Source: Azolla caroliniana
Taxonomy: Eukaryota; Polypodiophyta
Direction of reading: 5' to 3'
Length of the DNA stretch: 64,000 nt
Assembly: GCA_043228905.1 (NCBI GenBank)
Contig: JBHGNT010000003.1
Coordinates: 11,470,001 to 11,534,000, forward strand
The notes under the pieces are model-generated. The model worked only from the letters and a program-made list of their open reading frames with translations. It did no database searches and had not been told where the DNA came from. The position numbers were made by a program, and so were the translations under genes. The first letter of the stretch is position 1; each line of letters begins with the position of its first letter. This document shows, in pieces, positions 36,252-48,098 of this stretch.

Positions 36252-36932
36252 ATACCACCATAGACCTATTTGTCTCAACTCACCAATGTCAGAAGGTTTA
36301 GATTGGTCCTACAGCCCAGCAGGTCATGGAAGGCTTTGCCTAAGCAAGGCAAGGAATAAAGCTGAATAGAGCAGCGAAGCGGGGAGATGGAAAGGAAAAA
36401 GTCGACTCAAATTAGAATAATTGCAGTTTTGTTAATACCTTACTTGTCTATTCGTTCATCCAATTTCTCCATTCGACAAATATCCTCTCTTTTTTGCCAA
36501 TCGATCCAAAGAGTCGGCTCCGCGAAAGGTAGTTGCACTGCGGGGCTCACTTTGGAATTTGATCCTATGATTTAGAGCTATGTCGATGCCCTCTCTCCAT
36601 GTAGTCCCTCACCTTTTAGCTGTATATATCTATTTATCTCCGTCTCTGTCTAGCTATGGATACACGACTTTAGCGCTTCATTCACCTAGTCTATTATGTC
36701 AAAACTTACTTTCTTTATAATGCAACCAACACTGGGGGAAGGTCTGATCCCTTCCCTCCATATCAATGGCATGGTTCACCTCGTTCTGAGGTTACTTCCC
36801 TTTCCCATCTCTTTCTTGCTACGAACTACCATGAATGCAAGAGACTGCCCATTGTATAAAGTGCCAAGGAAAGGGATTCGACGGAAGAGAAAGGGAACGA
36901 GATTGTTTAAAGCTAGGGCAACGGAATAACTA

Positions 36933-37235
36933 TCTACTATCTCGGAAGAAAGAATTACCAACTATCACACCAAATTGCCAGTGGATGTGATTGGTTGAGT
37001 GGTATCGGTTGGGGATGGAATTGCACGTGTTTATGGATCGAAGAAGATTCAAGCAAGAGAAATAGTAGAATTCGCCAGTGGTGTGAAAGAAATGGCTTCG
37101 AATTCTGAGAATGAGAATGTAAGAATTGTTATATCCGGTCATGATATCACCATTAAAGAAGGAGTTATGGTCAAGCACACTCAATCTATTGTGGGCATTC
37201 TTGTAGGAAAAGCCATGCCGGGTTGTGTAGTTGAT
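36933..37235 (+). pseudogene. atp1: atp1 (ATP synthase alpha, mitochondrial) N-terminal fragment
   Basis: The frame gives ERITNYH, VDVIG, TGA, VVSVGDGIARVYG, VEFASGVK, SENEN, TIKEG, GKAMPGCVVD, the N-terminal domain of the alpha subunit. TGA at 36,996-36,998 replaces the Arg before VVSVGDG. Ser codons at 37,038, 37,098, 37,104 and 37,134 and Pro at 37,218 stand where Leu/Phe is conserved (C-to-U type). TGT at 37,224 stands where Arg is conserved (U-to-C type). Homology stops after VVD. Confidence 0.85.
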
Positions 37236-37326
37236 GAAAAAGGTGGGGCGGCCGTTAGATCATCTACAGTTGAAAAAGGTTGCATACAGGCATGAGACTA
37301 ACCAGAACCCGCGAAGGGAGGCCGAG

Positions 37327-37951
37327 TGTTAGGAATATGTCCCTCCAGTGGGAGGAGCAAACTGCTCAGGCTAAGTACTGATAGTTGAAGAGTCGACTGC
37401 GAGAAAGTTGACTGGGTGAGTCAACTAGGTGAGTCGATAGAAAGGAGATCCAGGTTGAAGACGCAACGGACCGGCTGGACAATCAACACTCGGATCGACA
37501 AAATACCACTTATTATTATAGATAATAATAGTAGTGTTGTGTAGTAGTGGCCACATTAGTAAATAGCGCATACAAGGTATAAGTATAAATACACCTAGGC
37601 CAAGTAGCGTTATTGTGAGTGAGACAGAACAATGGGTTATCCTCTATTGTAGAGAACGATAGAGAAGAGTGAGAACATTAAGAAAGACTATGAGCGAGGG
37701 GTGCCATAACCGTGTTCTATAAGAGCTTACGCCAAGAGCCCTGTGCGGCTGATACACTCGGAGTAGAGAGTGATGTACTCTAATCTAGTCATTGTATATC
37801 CACTATATATATAGTGGAACTTCGTTCTCCGTGGTTTTCTCCCGCTTTTAGGGTTTCCACCTAAAATCTATGCACATTTTCTTCTATGTTTCGAATTGTG
37901 TATTCCATCGCATTCCTTTCTTGTGGATTGTCAATTCGTTTCTGATCAACA
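37327..37951 (+). repeat. 5' LTR of a truncated copia element (625 bp)
   Basis: TGTTAGGAATATG...CTGATCAACA followed by AAGTGGTAACAAAGC, a variant of the initiator-Met primer site. TATA-like signals at about 37,580-37,590 and 37,805-37,815. Confidence 0.75.
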
Positions 37952-37979
37952 AAGTGGTAACAAAGCTTGAGGTGCAAGC

Positions 37980-38424
37980 ATGGAAGGAGGTGTGAGCGGC
38001 TTACCAAGAATGATAGTTCTAAACTCTCAGAACTATGCAGATTGGAAGATAAAGATGGAGGACCTTCTCATAGTCAAAGACTTATACGAGCAGATCGATA
38101 GAGAAAAAATACCCACAGGAGTATTAGAGTCAGAATGGAAACTTCTCAACAGAAAGGCGGTGGCCACCATTCGACAGTGCATCGATGTAAGTGTCCTTCA
38201 GCATGTGGCAAATGACACGAATGCCCACGAGATGTAGGAGAGGGTGGACTTCCAGATATCACAAAGTGGGTCTCCAAGGAGGAAAGGAGGAGGGAACTAG
38301 TGAGGAAGTTTCCACCCCCCTTTTGGCCTCTAGGGTTAAACAAGATCTAGATAAAGACAAGTTCGAGAACCCTGTAATGGGCGACTATTCCGCATACGAT
38401 CACTTGTCCTCGGTAGAAGTTTGA
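37980..38424 (+). pseudogene. gag: Copia gag N-terminal fragment
   Basis: MEGGVSGLPRMIVLNSQNYADWKIKMEDLL is the usual copia Gag opening (residues 1-30). The first open part stops with TAG at 38,235-38,237; a frameshifted remainder is visible to about 38,420. The rest of the element is absent. Confidence 0.75.
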
Positions 38425-38847
38425 CTCTATCTCCGATTGCGATAGAATGAAGACGTGTAGAAGTCAAACTCTTGAGGATTATTGCACATAAATCTGTCCA
38501 TGAACCTATGTAAACAGGGTTAAAAGTGGTGGATAGCCTAGTCCCTATAGGTCCTGGTCAACGGGAACTGATAATCAACGACTGACAAACTGGAAAGACT
38601 GTTATAGCTATTGATACCATTCTGAACTAGAAACCAATCAATGCATAGGTGTTATGGGCATGACCATACTTTATCCACATGTATAGAATACTACGGTAAA
38701 TTCTCACCATGGGATATTATATGGTCATGCCCATACCAATCGGTCACCTTTGATAGTTAAAAATTGTTTCACGTGTACGTAGTGATTGGATAAAAACGTT
38801 CAACTGTGCTATAATCACTTAATATTCCCTCGGAAGCTGATGCTTTG
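38425..38847. repeat. Decayed repeat DNA including a gypsy LTR scrap
   Basis: 38,665-38,740 matches the U3 end of the gypsy LTRs at 2,798 and 44,988 (TATAGAATACTACGGTAAAT and following). Nothing else is recognised. Confidence 0.55.
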
Positions 38848-38852
38848 GAATA

Positions 38853-39373
38853 TGTCGGGAAACATGTCCCTCCGGATGGGAAGAGAAGTAACGTGTTGGT
38901 GAGTATCTCGGCCGAAATCAAAATCAAAAACCAAAATCATTTCGGAAGACTATAATTGTAAATAGTCTAAAATACCCTTGTGGGCTATACTTGTAAATAG
39001 CCAGAAAATTGCTTTAGTTTATAAGCAACTAGGGCAAACTTTAGTAAGTGTAGTTGATCATTATTGTAAAGTTAGAACGAGGTAGTTGCCTCTGCAACCG
39101 TGTGTGAGAGAGTCAGAGTGTAACTATGTAGTTGTCTGTCAGACGAAGGAGAACTCAAGGTCGTTGCCTCCGAGTTCTGTATTTGTACTTCCTCTATACT
39201 ATAGTGATCTGTTTTCTTGGGGTTTATGGACCCCCGTGGTTTTTCCCATTTCGGGTTTTCCATGTAAAATATCAGTGTCTCTTTGTCTTCACGTTTTTCT
39301 TCTATGTACTAGCTCTTGGTTTCTACAAACGAATACGAACGAGTAACTGGTTGTGGTCGGTCGATTCCTAACA
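38853..39373 (+). repeat. 5' LTR of the plus-strand copia element (521 bp)
   Basis: TGTCGGGAAACATG...GATTCCTAACA, followed by AAGTGGTATCACAAC (initiator-Met-like primer site). Confidence 0.85.
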
Positions 39374-39389
39374 AAGTGGTATCACAACA

Positions 39390-42300
39390 ATGGAAGACTC
39401 GTTCAGTGACATGTTTAAGCCAACCGGTATCAGGATGGCTCCAGTATGGCGGAGCACATGAATTCCTTCCAAGGATTGATGAACCAAACCACCTCTCTAG
39501 AAGTACCTCTGGCCGACGAAGTATTAGAATTACTATTGTTGGGATCCCTTCGGACAATTGGGAGACGCTCGTTGTTACTTTGGCAATGCCGGGCCGAAAG
39601 GGAAGCATCTATCCCTAGAGCAGGGGAAGTCAAGCTTGCTTAATGAAGAAGCTTGCCGGAAGCACTATGAGTCCAATACCGACCAGAAGCCCTTAGTCAC
39701 GGAAGGTGACACGATTCCGTGAATAGGCCGAAATTGAAGTCCCCAAAACCGAGATAAGTCAGGACTAGGTCGAAGTCCAGGGGGAGACCCATGTGCTTCT
39801 ATTGTGGAAAGCCGGGGCTCATCTAGAAAAACTGCCAACACTATCGAAAGGAGAAAAGGGGAATTGATGGTGTAGAGCCGAAGAATATCCTAGACAAGAA
39901 GAATACCTCAACAATCACCGCGAGTGAGTAGGATTTGTTGCTCAGAAGTGAGCAAAACGAAGTGAATCTCAAAGGCGAAGAATCGATATGGGTGGTCGAT
40001 TCGGGTTCGTCATTTCACCTAACCCCTAACCGAAAGTGTTTGTCATCCTACAGAGTCGGAGATCTTGGATCTATAGAGATGGGAAATGAAGGAGCATGCC
40101 GAATTTTCAGTATTAGAGATGTGTGTTTGGAAACTTCAACCGGGTGCAAACTCGTGTTGAGAGATGTACGACACGTTCTGAAGTTTCGATTGAACATAAT
40201 ATTAGCCGGTTGGCCAGATGATGAAGGCTACACGAGTAGCATCCGAAACGGTGTCATAAAGTTTTGCCGAGGAAGCCTGATCATGGCTGGAGCCCGGAAA
40301 ACCAACACATTGTACATAATGAATGCTTGAATATGCCAAGGGGAAGCAAACATGGCAGCCGATACGATCGGTGAATTGTGGCACAGGAGGTTGTGCCATA
40401 TGAGCCAGAAGGGAATGCAAAAGCTTGCCAAGGACAACCTCATTCCTGAGATGAGGAACGTGCAACTAGAGAAGTGCATGGATTGCTTGGGCGAAAAGCA
40501 AAATTGAAAATCCTTCCAAGCAAGGCCTCTGATGAGGAAGAAAATGTCATTGGAACTCGTGCATACGGACATATGCTATGTGGACACGAAGTCGCATGGT
40601 GGTTCACAGTATTTCGTGACCTTCATTGATGACTGTAGTTGGTAGTTGTGGGCTTCTGTGTGTAAGACGAAGGATCAAGTGTTGTCCGTCTTCAAATAGT
40701 TCCAAGCGAGGGCCAAGAAACCGGCTGAAAACTGAAGGCAGTACGAGCGGACAATGGTGGAGAGTACCGTGGATCGTTCGAGGAATATTGCCGAATAAAA
40801 GGAATCCGGCTCGAGTATACCGTGCCAAAGACGCCAAGGCTAAATGGGTTGGGCAAGAGAATGAACCGGACTGAAGTATGCTTCCACATGCTAAGTTACC
40901 TAAGATGTTCTGGGGTGAGGCATTGATGACGGCAACATACGTGATAAATAGATCACCCTCAGTACCCTTGGACGGTGATATTCCACAAAGAGTGTGGAGT
41001 GGCAAAGACGTATCATACCGACATTTGAGGGTGTTCGGTTGTCTTGCTAATGTGCGTGTGGCGAAGAACCAAAGGGGGAAGTTGGACCCGAAATCTCAAT
41101 GATGCATATTTCTCGGGTACGGCTATGATGAATTTGGCTATCAGCTATGGGACTTAGCCGAGAAGAAAGTGATTAGGAGCTGCGACATTGTCTTCATGGA
41201 GGAAAAGACAATAGTTGACTGGGAGATTGAGAATAAGTCTCCAACTACCGAATCAAACCGAGTGGACGCTCGGCCAAATCTAGTAGAAGCCGATTCGATC
41301 GAAATCGAATCCAAGCTAGTCGGCTGAGTTAATGCTCGGCAAAATTGAAAACTGACTGAAGAACGAGGGGAAACAGCCAAACAAGGAACTAAATTCAAAT
41401 TGGCCGACGAAATTGAAGAAGAACTGACCGTGCCGAATGGAGGCCGAAGATACCCCCAAAGAGAAAGAAGGCCCCCCGAGGATTTCCGGACGAAGAACGT
41501 GTACTTCTAACCGATGAAGGGGAGCCAGAAAGCTTTGAAGAAGCTAAGGAAGATACCCACAACCGAAAGTGGTTGAGTGCCATGCAAGAGGAGATGGATT
41601 ACTTGCATGATAACCACCCATATGAACTGACTGAACTGCCAAGCGGAAAGAAGGCACTTTGGAATAAATGGGTATACAAGTTGAAACCGGGAGGTGGCGG
41701 GAATACACCCAGGTACAAAGCACAAATCATCGTGAAAGGATTTCAGCAAAAGAAGGGTGTCGACTTCGACAAAAAATTTGCCCCAATCGTAAAGATGACA
41801 TCAATCCGAATGTGCGGAGCAATGTGGCCAGCATGGATCTTGAAGTCGAGCAATTGGATGTCAAGACGGTGTTTCTGCACGGTGATCTCGAAGAGGAGAT
41901 CTATATGCACCAACTGGAAGGATTTGTGGAGAAAGGTAAAGAGAACCTGGTATGCCGATTAAGGAAGAGCTTGTATGGGTTGAAGCAAGCACCTCGACAA
42001 TGGTACCGAAAATTCAAATCCTTCATGAACGACAACATGTACCACAAAACGCAGGCCGATCACTGTGTATTTCTGAAGAATTTCGGCGGAGGAGATTTCC
42101 TCACCCTCCTGTTGTATGTGGATGACATGCTGATTGTCGGACGGAACCATACGAAGATCTCAGTGCTGAAAAAGGCGTTGAGGATATCGTTCTTGATGAA
42201 GGATATGGGTTCGACAAAGCAAATCCTAGGAATGCACATTGTTCGGGATCGAACAAAGAAACTATTGTGGTTGTCACAAGACAAACACGTGACAAATGTG

Positions 42301-43079
42301 CTCCAAAGATTCGACATGGAAAGCACGAAACCAGTGGACTCAACACTGCCGACAAACTCCAAGCTAGGCAAAGAACAATGTCCGAAATCGAAAACCTAGA
42401 AGGTCGAGATGTCAAAAGTTCTTTATGCCTCAATAGTCGGAAGCATGTTGTACATGATGGTATGTACCAGGCCGGACATACGATACGCAGTCAGCGTGGT
42501 TAGCCGATATATGAGCAATCCCGGAAGAGAGCATTGGGTTTCCGTGAAGTGGATACTTCGGTACCTAAAAGGCATCTCGAACGTGTGTCTTCATTTCGGT
42601 TCGGGTAACCCCACACTGGAAGGTTATATTGACTCGGACATGTCGGCTGATGTAGATACCAGCCGATCCACGTCCGGGTACGTAATGACTTATGCAAGGT
42701 GAGTTGTTTCGTGGCAGTCAAAGTTGAAGAAGGTCATGGCGCTGTTGACCACGAAAGTTGAATATATGGTCGTAGTAGAATCCGGCAAGGAAATCATATG
42801 GATGAGGGAGTTTATCGGTGAGCTGGGAATTCGGTAGGAGGAATTCCAACTTCATTGCGATAAGCACCTTGCAAAAAATGCCGCCTACCACTCGAGGAAC
42901 AAACATATCCAAAGAAGCTATCATTGGCTTCGAGACTGAGTAGAAGAAAAGGAGTTGTCTCTAGTGAAGTTCCACACGGCTGAAAATGGATCAGATATGT
43001 TGACGAAGGTGCTGTCAGCCGAAAAGCTAAACGTGTGCCGACAAAGAGCCGGTTTGGTGAAATACCCCATGCCGGAGTG
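39390..43079 (+). pseudogene. gag-pol: Copia gag-pol, many frameshifts and stops
   Basis: Gag starts ATGGAAGACTCGTTC at 39,390 with a deletion between FKPTGIRMAPVWR and the middle of Gag. Knuckle CFYCGKPGLI (about 39,790). Protease VVDSGSSFHLTP (about 39,995). GAG-pre-integrase LWHRRLCHMSQKG (40,378). Integrase HTDICYVDTKSHGG (40,560), then broken. RT 41,573-42,400 with catalytic LLYVDDMLIVG intact (about 42,110). RNase H 42,409-42,830 and the end ENGSDMLTKVLSAEKL. At least ten breaks. Confidence 0.9.
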
Positions 43080-43092
43080 AAGGGGGAATTTT

Positions 43093-43625
43093 ATGGGAAA
43101 CATGTCCCTCCGGATGGGAAGAGAAGTACTGTGTTGGTGAGTATCTCAAAGCTGAAATCAAAATCAAAATCAAAATTAAAAACCGTAATCGTTTCAGGAG
43201 ACTATAATTGTAAATAGTCTAAAATGCCCTTGTGGGCTATACTTGTAAATAGCCAGAAAGTTGCTTTTGTTTATAAGCAACTAGGCCAAACTTTAGTAAG
43301 TGTAGTTGATCATTATTGTAAAGTTAGAACAAGGTAGTTGCCTCTGCAACCATGAGTGAGAGAGTGAGAGTGTAACTCTATAGCCGTCTGTCTAACGATG
43401 GATGACCCGTTTTCGTTGCCTCTGAGTTACGTATTTGTGCTTCCTCTCTACTATAGTGATAGGTTTTCTTGGGGTTTGTGGACCCCTGTGGTTTTTCCCA
43501 TTTCGGATTTTCCACGTAAAATGTCGGTGTCTCAATCTATTCACGTTTTTCGTCTCTGTACTAGCTCTTGGTTTCTGCACACGAAAACCAATGAGTAACC
43601 GATTGTGGCTGGTCGATTTCTAAAA
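43093..43625 (+). repeat. 3' LTR of the plus-strand copia element
   Basis: Preceded by the tract AGTGAAGGGGGAA; first bases changed from TGTCGGG to TATGGG and last from CTAACA to CTAAAA, so both ends have decayed, but the target duplication fixes the limits. Confidence 0.85.
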
Positions 43626-43683
43626 GAATATCTCAGTATTGTTGTAGTCACAATTTCGGATTTTGCTCTCCTGTAATTCCCGG

Positions 43684-44665
43684 TGTCGCAAAGTTTCGTG
43701 TGCATGTGTCACTTGAACAGGACCGTCGGGGCCTTGGACCGGGAAGACACAAGGGGTGAGGAGGTGGGAGATTTGCCACAACAATTAGCAAATGTTTAAG
43801 GAGAATAGGCACGAGGTTAGGGAGAAATGTAGACAAAAATATCCAAGAGTTATGTTGCAAAAATTAGGGTTTGTACAACGGTTAGGTTAGATACCACGAT
43901 TTAAGTGATTCTTTTACATAGAAATAGTTTCATCATTATTCAAAAACAGCTAATCAACACACAAGGGGCTGAAAATAATCCAATGAAGGCGAGTCTAGTG
44001 GGCTCCGAGCTCAACTACTTCCGACGGCTATGTTGCCTCGATTCGGAGTAGATCTCGTGCCACTACAACCTCCCTTCTGTAACCGGCCACTGAGTTGACC
44101 ACCATCGAGATGTTGAAGAAGTCATCGTATAAGGAACCCTAACCCTAACCCTAACCCTAACTCACAAGTAGATGCAAAACTCACAACCCTAAAACTCATA
44201 AGAAAGAAGAACCTTACACGCTCATAAGGAACATAAAAACCCTAAACCTCGGGTTCTCTAATATGTTGAGGAGAAAGATAGAAAAGTAGAAAGAAGAAGG
44301 TCTAAAACCCTAACCCTACAAGAAAAAGAAGAAGGAAAAAGGGATAAGGAGAAAGGGAGGTTATGAAACCCTAACCCAAGAAGAAGATGAGAAGATGATG
44401 AAACCCTAGTGGTACACCCCTAAGGCAAAATGGGTGACCCATAATAAGCCCTATCCCTCCTCTCTTATAGAGGAAAGAGGAGCTTATTTTAACATAACCT
44501 GCTTTTTCTTTTATTTTCCTTTCACAAAATTGGAAGGGGAGCAAAACACTCCTTAATTTGTAGGAAGAAAGACTCAAACTCTACACATCTCTACGTATAG
44601 TTATACGCCTTAACCACCAAGTTACTTATTATTTTTATTTTTATTTTATGTATTACTTCATGACA
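43684..44665. repeat. LTR-like sequence of the TGTCG family
   Basis: Starts TGTCGCAAAG with the family's 'acttgaacaggaccgtcggggcct' theme about 35 bp in (compare 9,215 and 18,108) and ends TTACTTCATGACA. No matching 4-bp duplication (CCGG left, TGTG right). Holds four CCCTAA repeats at 44,137-44,160 and a tRNA-like module at about 44,570-44,630 (minus strand). Confidence 0.5.
44137..44160 (+). repeat. Four tandem CCCTAA repeats
   Basis: A perfect 24-bp run of CCCTAA, with single 'aaccctaa' pieces nearby (44,180-44,310). The period is 6 bp, not the usual plant CCCTAAA. Confidence 0.85.
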
Positions 44666-44987
44666 TGTGCGTGGAACCTTGCTTTTTCTCACACTACACA
44701 TGCCACACCACGACACTGGCACTACATCTTGGTCGTGCTACGGGAGAGTCTTCTAGAGATCATGGAATGCACGTATGAATCATCTATGATGATCCTAGTA
44801 AGTAATCAGTGGCATATTGATAAATGTCATTATCTCCACGTTGACTACTAGGTTGTGAAGTTTCCCTCGCAGATGTCTTCTATTCATATCTCTGTTCATT
44901 GGAAAGAGCCGCCAAAAGGTTAGAGTAGACTGCTATCGATAGCTCGATTGCTTCACTTGTCATTGAAATATAAGCTGGAGACATTTC
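44666..44987. other. Unassigned flank left of the gypsy element
   Basis: No gene or repeat recognised in this 322-bp stretch. Confidence 0.4.
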
Positions 44988-45433
44988 TATTAGAGATATG
45001 CCCTAATGTAAGCATATGATAAGGATAAAAGATAAATAGATAGAAAGGAGAGAGAAAGAAGGGTATCGATCCACTCAACCACCCCCGAGCGAAGGGATCA
45101 ATATGGACTCGAGCTTCGATCAGCGTCCCATACCACTGTTGTGGCGTTGAGTCATACCTGTTGTTGACACGCTTGCTACAAGAGTTGGCCCACCATGAAA
45201 CAGAGTCTTGACGTAGTCAAGATATGGTTAAATGAGGGTAGTTAGGCCTCATATTTATAGTGATACCCAAGGTCCCCTACCAAGTTCACACTTTAATGGG
45301 TTGTCTCCATCCCGAGGATTAAAAGTAATCCTCCCCGTCGTTATACTCTCGTTTAACCCTCACACTTATCCACGTGTATAGAATACTACGGTAAATTCTC
45401 ACCACAGGATATTATATGGTCATGCTCGTAACA
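44988..45433 (-). repeat. 3' LTR of the gypsy element (446 bp)
   Basis: TATTAGAGATATG...CTCGTAACA on the plus strand; the polypurine tract AAAGAGGGGGGGAGTA (element strand) is at 45,434-45,449. Confidence 0.85.
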
Positions 45434-45449
45434 TACTCCCCCCCCTCTT

Positions 45450-48098
45450 TAAAACATTGCACTCTTGCAATGGAAAGTTAGGGAAGTTAGTTCTAAGAGT
45501 ATTTTTACGTTCCCATGTGGCATCTTTGATAGATTTATCCATCCATTTAATTTTAAATTTTCAGATTATTTTAGTACGCTGATTTTTTGTTTTAACATCA
45601 AGAATTTTTTCTGGTACATGTGGTTTAGAAGATAATTCTTCAGAAGTAACCAGTGTTTCAGTTGTAACTGTATTGTCGCCGAAACCTAGGAGTTCTTTTA
45701 AGTGACTTATGACTTACATGAAAAACGGAATGAATTTCAACGCCATCGGGAAGAGCGAGACGATAGGCTGATGAGCCAATGCGTTTGAGGACTTGAAAAT
45801 GTCCACAAAAGTGTGGGGCTAACAATGTCTTAGAATTGTGAGGTACACGTAAAAATATCTTTTGTCCAAGCTTTGCGTACTTCGCAACTCATCATGATGT
45901 ATATTAACATCAATCGGGGCTCGTGGCTGAAAATCATACATCAACATAAAAGGACTATATCATGGCCCTATAGAGGGTGCATCATGGCATTCAAAAAGAA
46001 TTCTCTTTTTGACCTTAGGAAAATCTGGATCACAAATCTTCCCATTACGGTAGAGCAGACCGTTAGCAATATGGAAGGATTCCTTCGAGGATGTGGTGGT
46101 GTTCGTTCCAGACTAAATTCTTGTCTAGTATTTCACAAAATAACTGTCATCAGGATACTTTCCTCGAAGATGATCATAAAGATCTGATGTTATTTCAGTA
46201 ACGCTAAGCATGTTAAATTCACGGATGCGACTCAATGCATTACCGAAAATGTTCATGGAATCTTTAGGATATCGTATGGAAAAATCAAAGTCCTGGATGA
46301 GATTAGCCCATCGTGCCTTACAACCTTTCAGGTCTTGTTGGTCACAAAAATATTTTAAGGACTTGTGGTCCGTAGTTACCACAAAACGATTTCCATAAAG
46401 ATAATGGCACCATGTTTTGAGCGCATGTATAACTGCAAATATCTCCTTTTCTTGAATGGTATATCGACATTCAACAAAATCAAGTTTCTTACTCTCGAAT
46501 GATATTGGTTTACCATCTTGATATAAGACAACACCTATAGCATAGTTGCTTGCATTGGTTTCAACCTCAAAAGGTTTTGAAGGATCAGGTAAAGGAAGCG
46601 AAGGAGCCTTGCACACCAGGTCCTTGAGTTCCTTAAAGGTGAGGTCTAGTGTAGCATTCCACACAATAGGTTTTGTAGACTCACACGTTTGACCTTTTAG
46701 AAGATCAGTAAACGGCTTTGCCAATTGGGAGTAATTACAAAGGGATTTTCACGAAAAACCCGAGAAAACCAAGGAATGATTGAACTTTTCGAATATTCCG
46801 AAGAGTGGGCCAAAGTTAGATTTTCTTGATGCGAGAAGGATCAATTTCAACTCCTCGTTCGGTTATGAGATGTCCAAGATAAGTAATTGATTTCTTGAAG
46901 AACTCGCATTTTGAGATCTTCGCGTAGAATTGCTTGTCGCGCAATGTTTGTAAAACAAAGTGGACATGTTTAGCATGTTCTTCTAATGTACGACTATAAA
47001 CTAGAATATCAAGAAAATAACGACAAATTTTCCAAGTTGTTCTCGGAAAATGTCATTCATTTCTTGTTGAAATGTGGCTGGAGCATTGGTCAAATCAAAA
47101 GGCAGGACCAAAAACTCATAATGGCCATAACACGTACGAAATGCCGTTTTAGTAACATCGTCCTCACTTATACGAATTTGATGGTAGCCCGTACGGAGAT
47201 CAAGTTTCATAAAATATTGAGCTCCATGGAGATGGTCAATTAGATCGTCAGCTCGGGGCAATGGATATGAATTCTTTATCGTCACGTTATTCAAGCATCG
47301 GTAATTAATACACATACGCCATGTGCCCTCTTTCTATTTTACCAAGAGAATAGGTGCACCACATGGAGATTTACTATAACGTATATAACCCATTCGTAAA
47401 TAGTCCTTGAGTTGCTTAGATACCTCATCCTCTTCAGATCGACTTAAGCAATAACGAGGTATACTTATTGGTGCAACGCCAATTACCATATCTATACGAT
47501 GGTCTATATTACATTTAGGAGGTAACCCATGTGGTAGATCACTCAGAACAACATCATGAAAATCATTTAAGATTTTATCGAGTTGTTGTTGTTCAAAATA
47601 TGTCAATTGACCCGAGACGTTATCAATATTATAAAATTGAATGTTCGGATCAAGTACACAATAAAATAAAGAAGAACACGACAACTCAGATATTGATGGA
47701 GAGGAAACAATCGAAAGGGATTGTTTATTTACACATTGAATAAAATGAGTACAATCGTTTAGTACAAAGGAAATGGAATGACGAACCCAATCAATAGACA
47801 AAGAAGAGTTTTTATTTTAAAACCAGGGATAACCCAATATTACATCAGTGGTACAAAGATTCATTGCATGGAAGTCTACTTCCTCTACATAAGTATCAAT
47901 AGAAATTCCTAATGAATGAATCTCCCCGTTGATGTATTGTACTCTTTCATCAGCCAAGTGCACCTTATAGGTGTGATCACTTACGGTGGGTTGGATTCCC
48001 CATATCTGAACCAAATGATCATTAACAAAATTGTGTGAGCTTCCCGAATCCAATAAAAATTGTATATGCGAGATCCATTGACATACCCGTTTGCACAT
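45450..48098 (-). pseudogene. pol: Gypsy pol with RT-site and integrase deletions
   Basis: Order on the minus strand: protease FLLDSGSSHNFVND (48,050), a linker (47,801-47,334), RT ([20 protein letters not shown]; 47,315-47,001) and RNase H (46,724-46,125; TNASNYAIGVVLYQDGKP, DHKSLKYF). The RT active site reads VVIFLI instead of F/YLDD because a few bases are lost at about 47,010. In integrase the zinc-finger start (ILFECHDAPSIG, about 45,990) is joined directly to SPFMLMYDFQPRAP (45,950), losing the catalytic core. A chromodomain-like end (VPEKILDVKTKNQRTK, KFKIKWMDKSIKDATWE) spans 45,640-45,500. Confidence 0.85.

Larger units (their letters stand above)
35558..37326 (+). other. Mitochondrial-derived DNA (nuclear insertion)
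   Basis: Contains the 3' end of rps11 and an internal piece of atp1 in the same direction, so the stretch is a transferred block of mitochondrial DNA. Two short frames between and beside them (35,678-35,860 and 36,696-36,929, the latter ending very basic, RRKRKGTRLFKAR) are not identified. The limits are not sharp; a copia LTR begins at 37,327. Confidence 0.65.
38853..43625 (+). mobile_element. Ty1/copia element, full length, decayed
   Basis: LTRs 38,853-39,373 and 43,093-43,625, with the 5-bp duplication GAATA at 38,848-38,852 and 43,626-43,630. Gag and pol are on the plus strand in copia order (gag, protease, integrase, RT, RNase H). It is related to the minus-strand element at 20,734-35,552. 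Confidence 0.9.

Noticed and set aside
36387-36929. Further mitochondrial genes between rps11 and atp1
   Set aside because: Two short frames are open and one ends very basic, but I could not match either to a known mitochondrial protein.
44137-44160. True chromosome end (telomere)
   Set aside because: Only 24 bp, embedded in LTR-like DNA with normal repeats on both sides.
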